A DNA stretch of 14,577 nucleotides. Source: an uncultured Clostridia bacterium. Its GTDB lineage: Bacteria > Bacillota > Clostridia > TANB77 > CAG-508. Position numbers and translations under genes: made by a program. Positions within the stretch are counted from its first letter, which is position 1, and each line of letters begins with the position of its first letter. The notes beneath the pieces are model-generated. The model saw only the letters and a program-made list of their open reading frames with translations. It made no database searches and was not told the origin of the DNA. Location: positions 1 through 14,577 of the forward strand of contig CAOSZT010000045.1 of NCBI GenBank assembly GCA_948528155.1, given 5' to 3'. Of this stretch, positions 14,564 to 14,577 are shown in pieces.

Positions 14564-14577
14564 ATCCATTCCCAACT

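Noticed and set aside
1..14577. CRISPR array, rRNA or tRNA genes
   Set aside because: No regularly spaced direct repeats, no cloverleaf with T-arm consensus and no rRNA-like stretch were found on reading both strands.
14382..14577. Short minus-strand open stretch (about 25 codons) reading TNVGTNKLQFVDKTNMEYY
   Set aside because: It has no start codon or ribosome binding site, ends in a stop at both sides, and I recognise no family, so I do not call it a gene or a relic.

Overview
The window is very AT-rich (well under one third G+C by eye), uses AGA for almost all arginines, has strong AGGAGG-type ribosome binding sites and carries a MurE with the DNPR motif of meso-diaminopimelate ligases. 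Together with a SEDS/SpoVE-like gene next to murG, this points to a low-GC Clostridia-type Firmicute, probably a gut lineage. I cannot name a genus.

Region 1 (1 to about 4276) is the right-hand part of an integrated mobile element whose left end lies outside the window. It carries a small hypothetical gene on the minus strand and, divergent from it, a secreted and C-terminally anchored staphylococcal-nuclease-like protein. Next come a decayed fragment that looks like an ISLre2/UPF0236 transposase and a two-gene toxin-antitoxin-like pair (DUF4258-like protein plus MqsA/YgiT-type zinc-finger protein) with its own promoter. Last is a 547-residue large serine recombinase, probably the integrase, with its own promoter overlapping a perfect 16-bp inverted repeat.

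Region 2 (about 4276 to 5184) is the 3' three quarters of a murA gene (UDP-GlcNAc enolpyruvyl transferase). The recombinase gene runs directly into it. Homology to MurA begins only two or three codons before the catalytic cysteine (E. coli Cys115 equivalent), and the roughly 114 N-terminal residues are missing. A 7-bp inverted repeat separated by 10 bp (4265-4288) straddles the junction and has the geometry of a serine-recombinase attachment site. I read this as an element integrated site-specifically into murA, with the recombinase stop codon supplied by the host gene. Precise excision should restore murA. This is the most interesting signal in the window.

Region 3 (5194 to 7777) begins with the murA terminator, then a strong promoter and an 807-residue exported protein with a transglutaminase-like Cys/His core, a TPR-like helical part, beta-rich domains and a C-terminal dockerin-type duplicated calcium-binding domain.

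Region 4 (7959 to 14381) is a compact peptidoglycan-synthesis cluster, murE-mraY-ftsW/spoVE-murG, followed by a membrane sensor histidine kinase. murF and murD, often found between these genes, are absent here. The ftsW/spoVE gene has an apparent single-base insertion in its conserved SYGG motif; the correct frame resumes immediately and would complete a normal C-terminus. The five genes cover steps from the third stem-peptide amino acid through lipid I, lipid II and glycan polymerisation. murA, disrupted upstream, encodes the committed first step of the same pathway.
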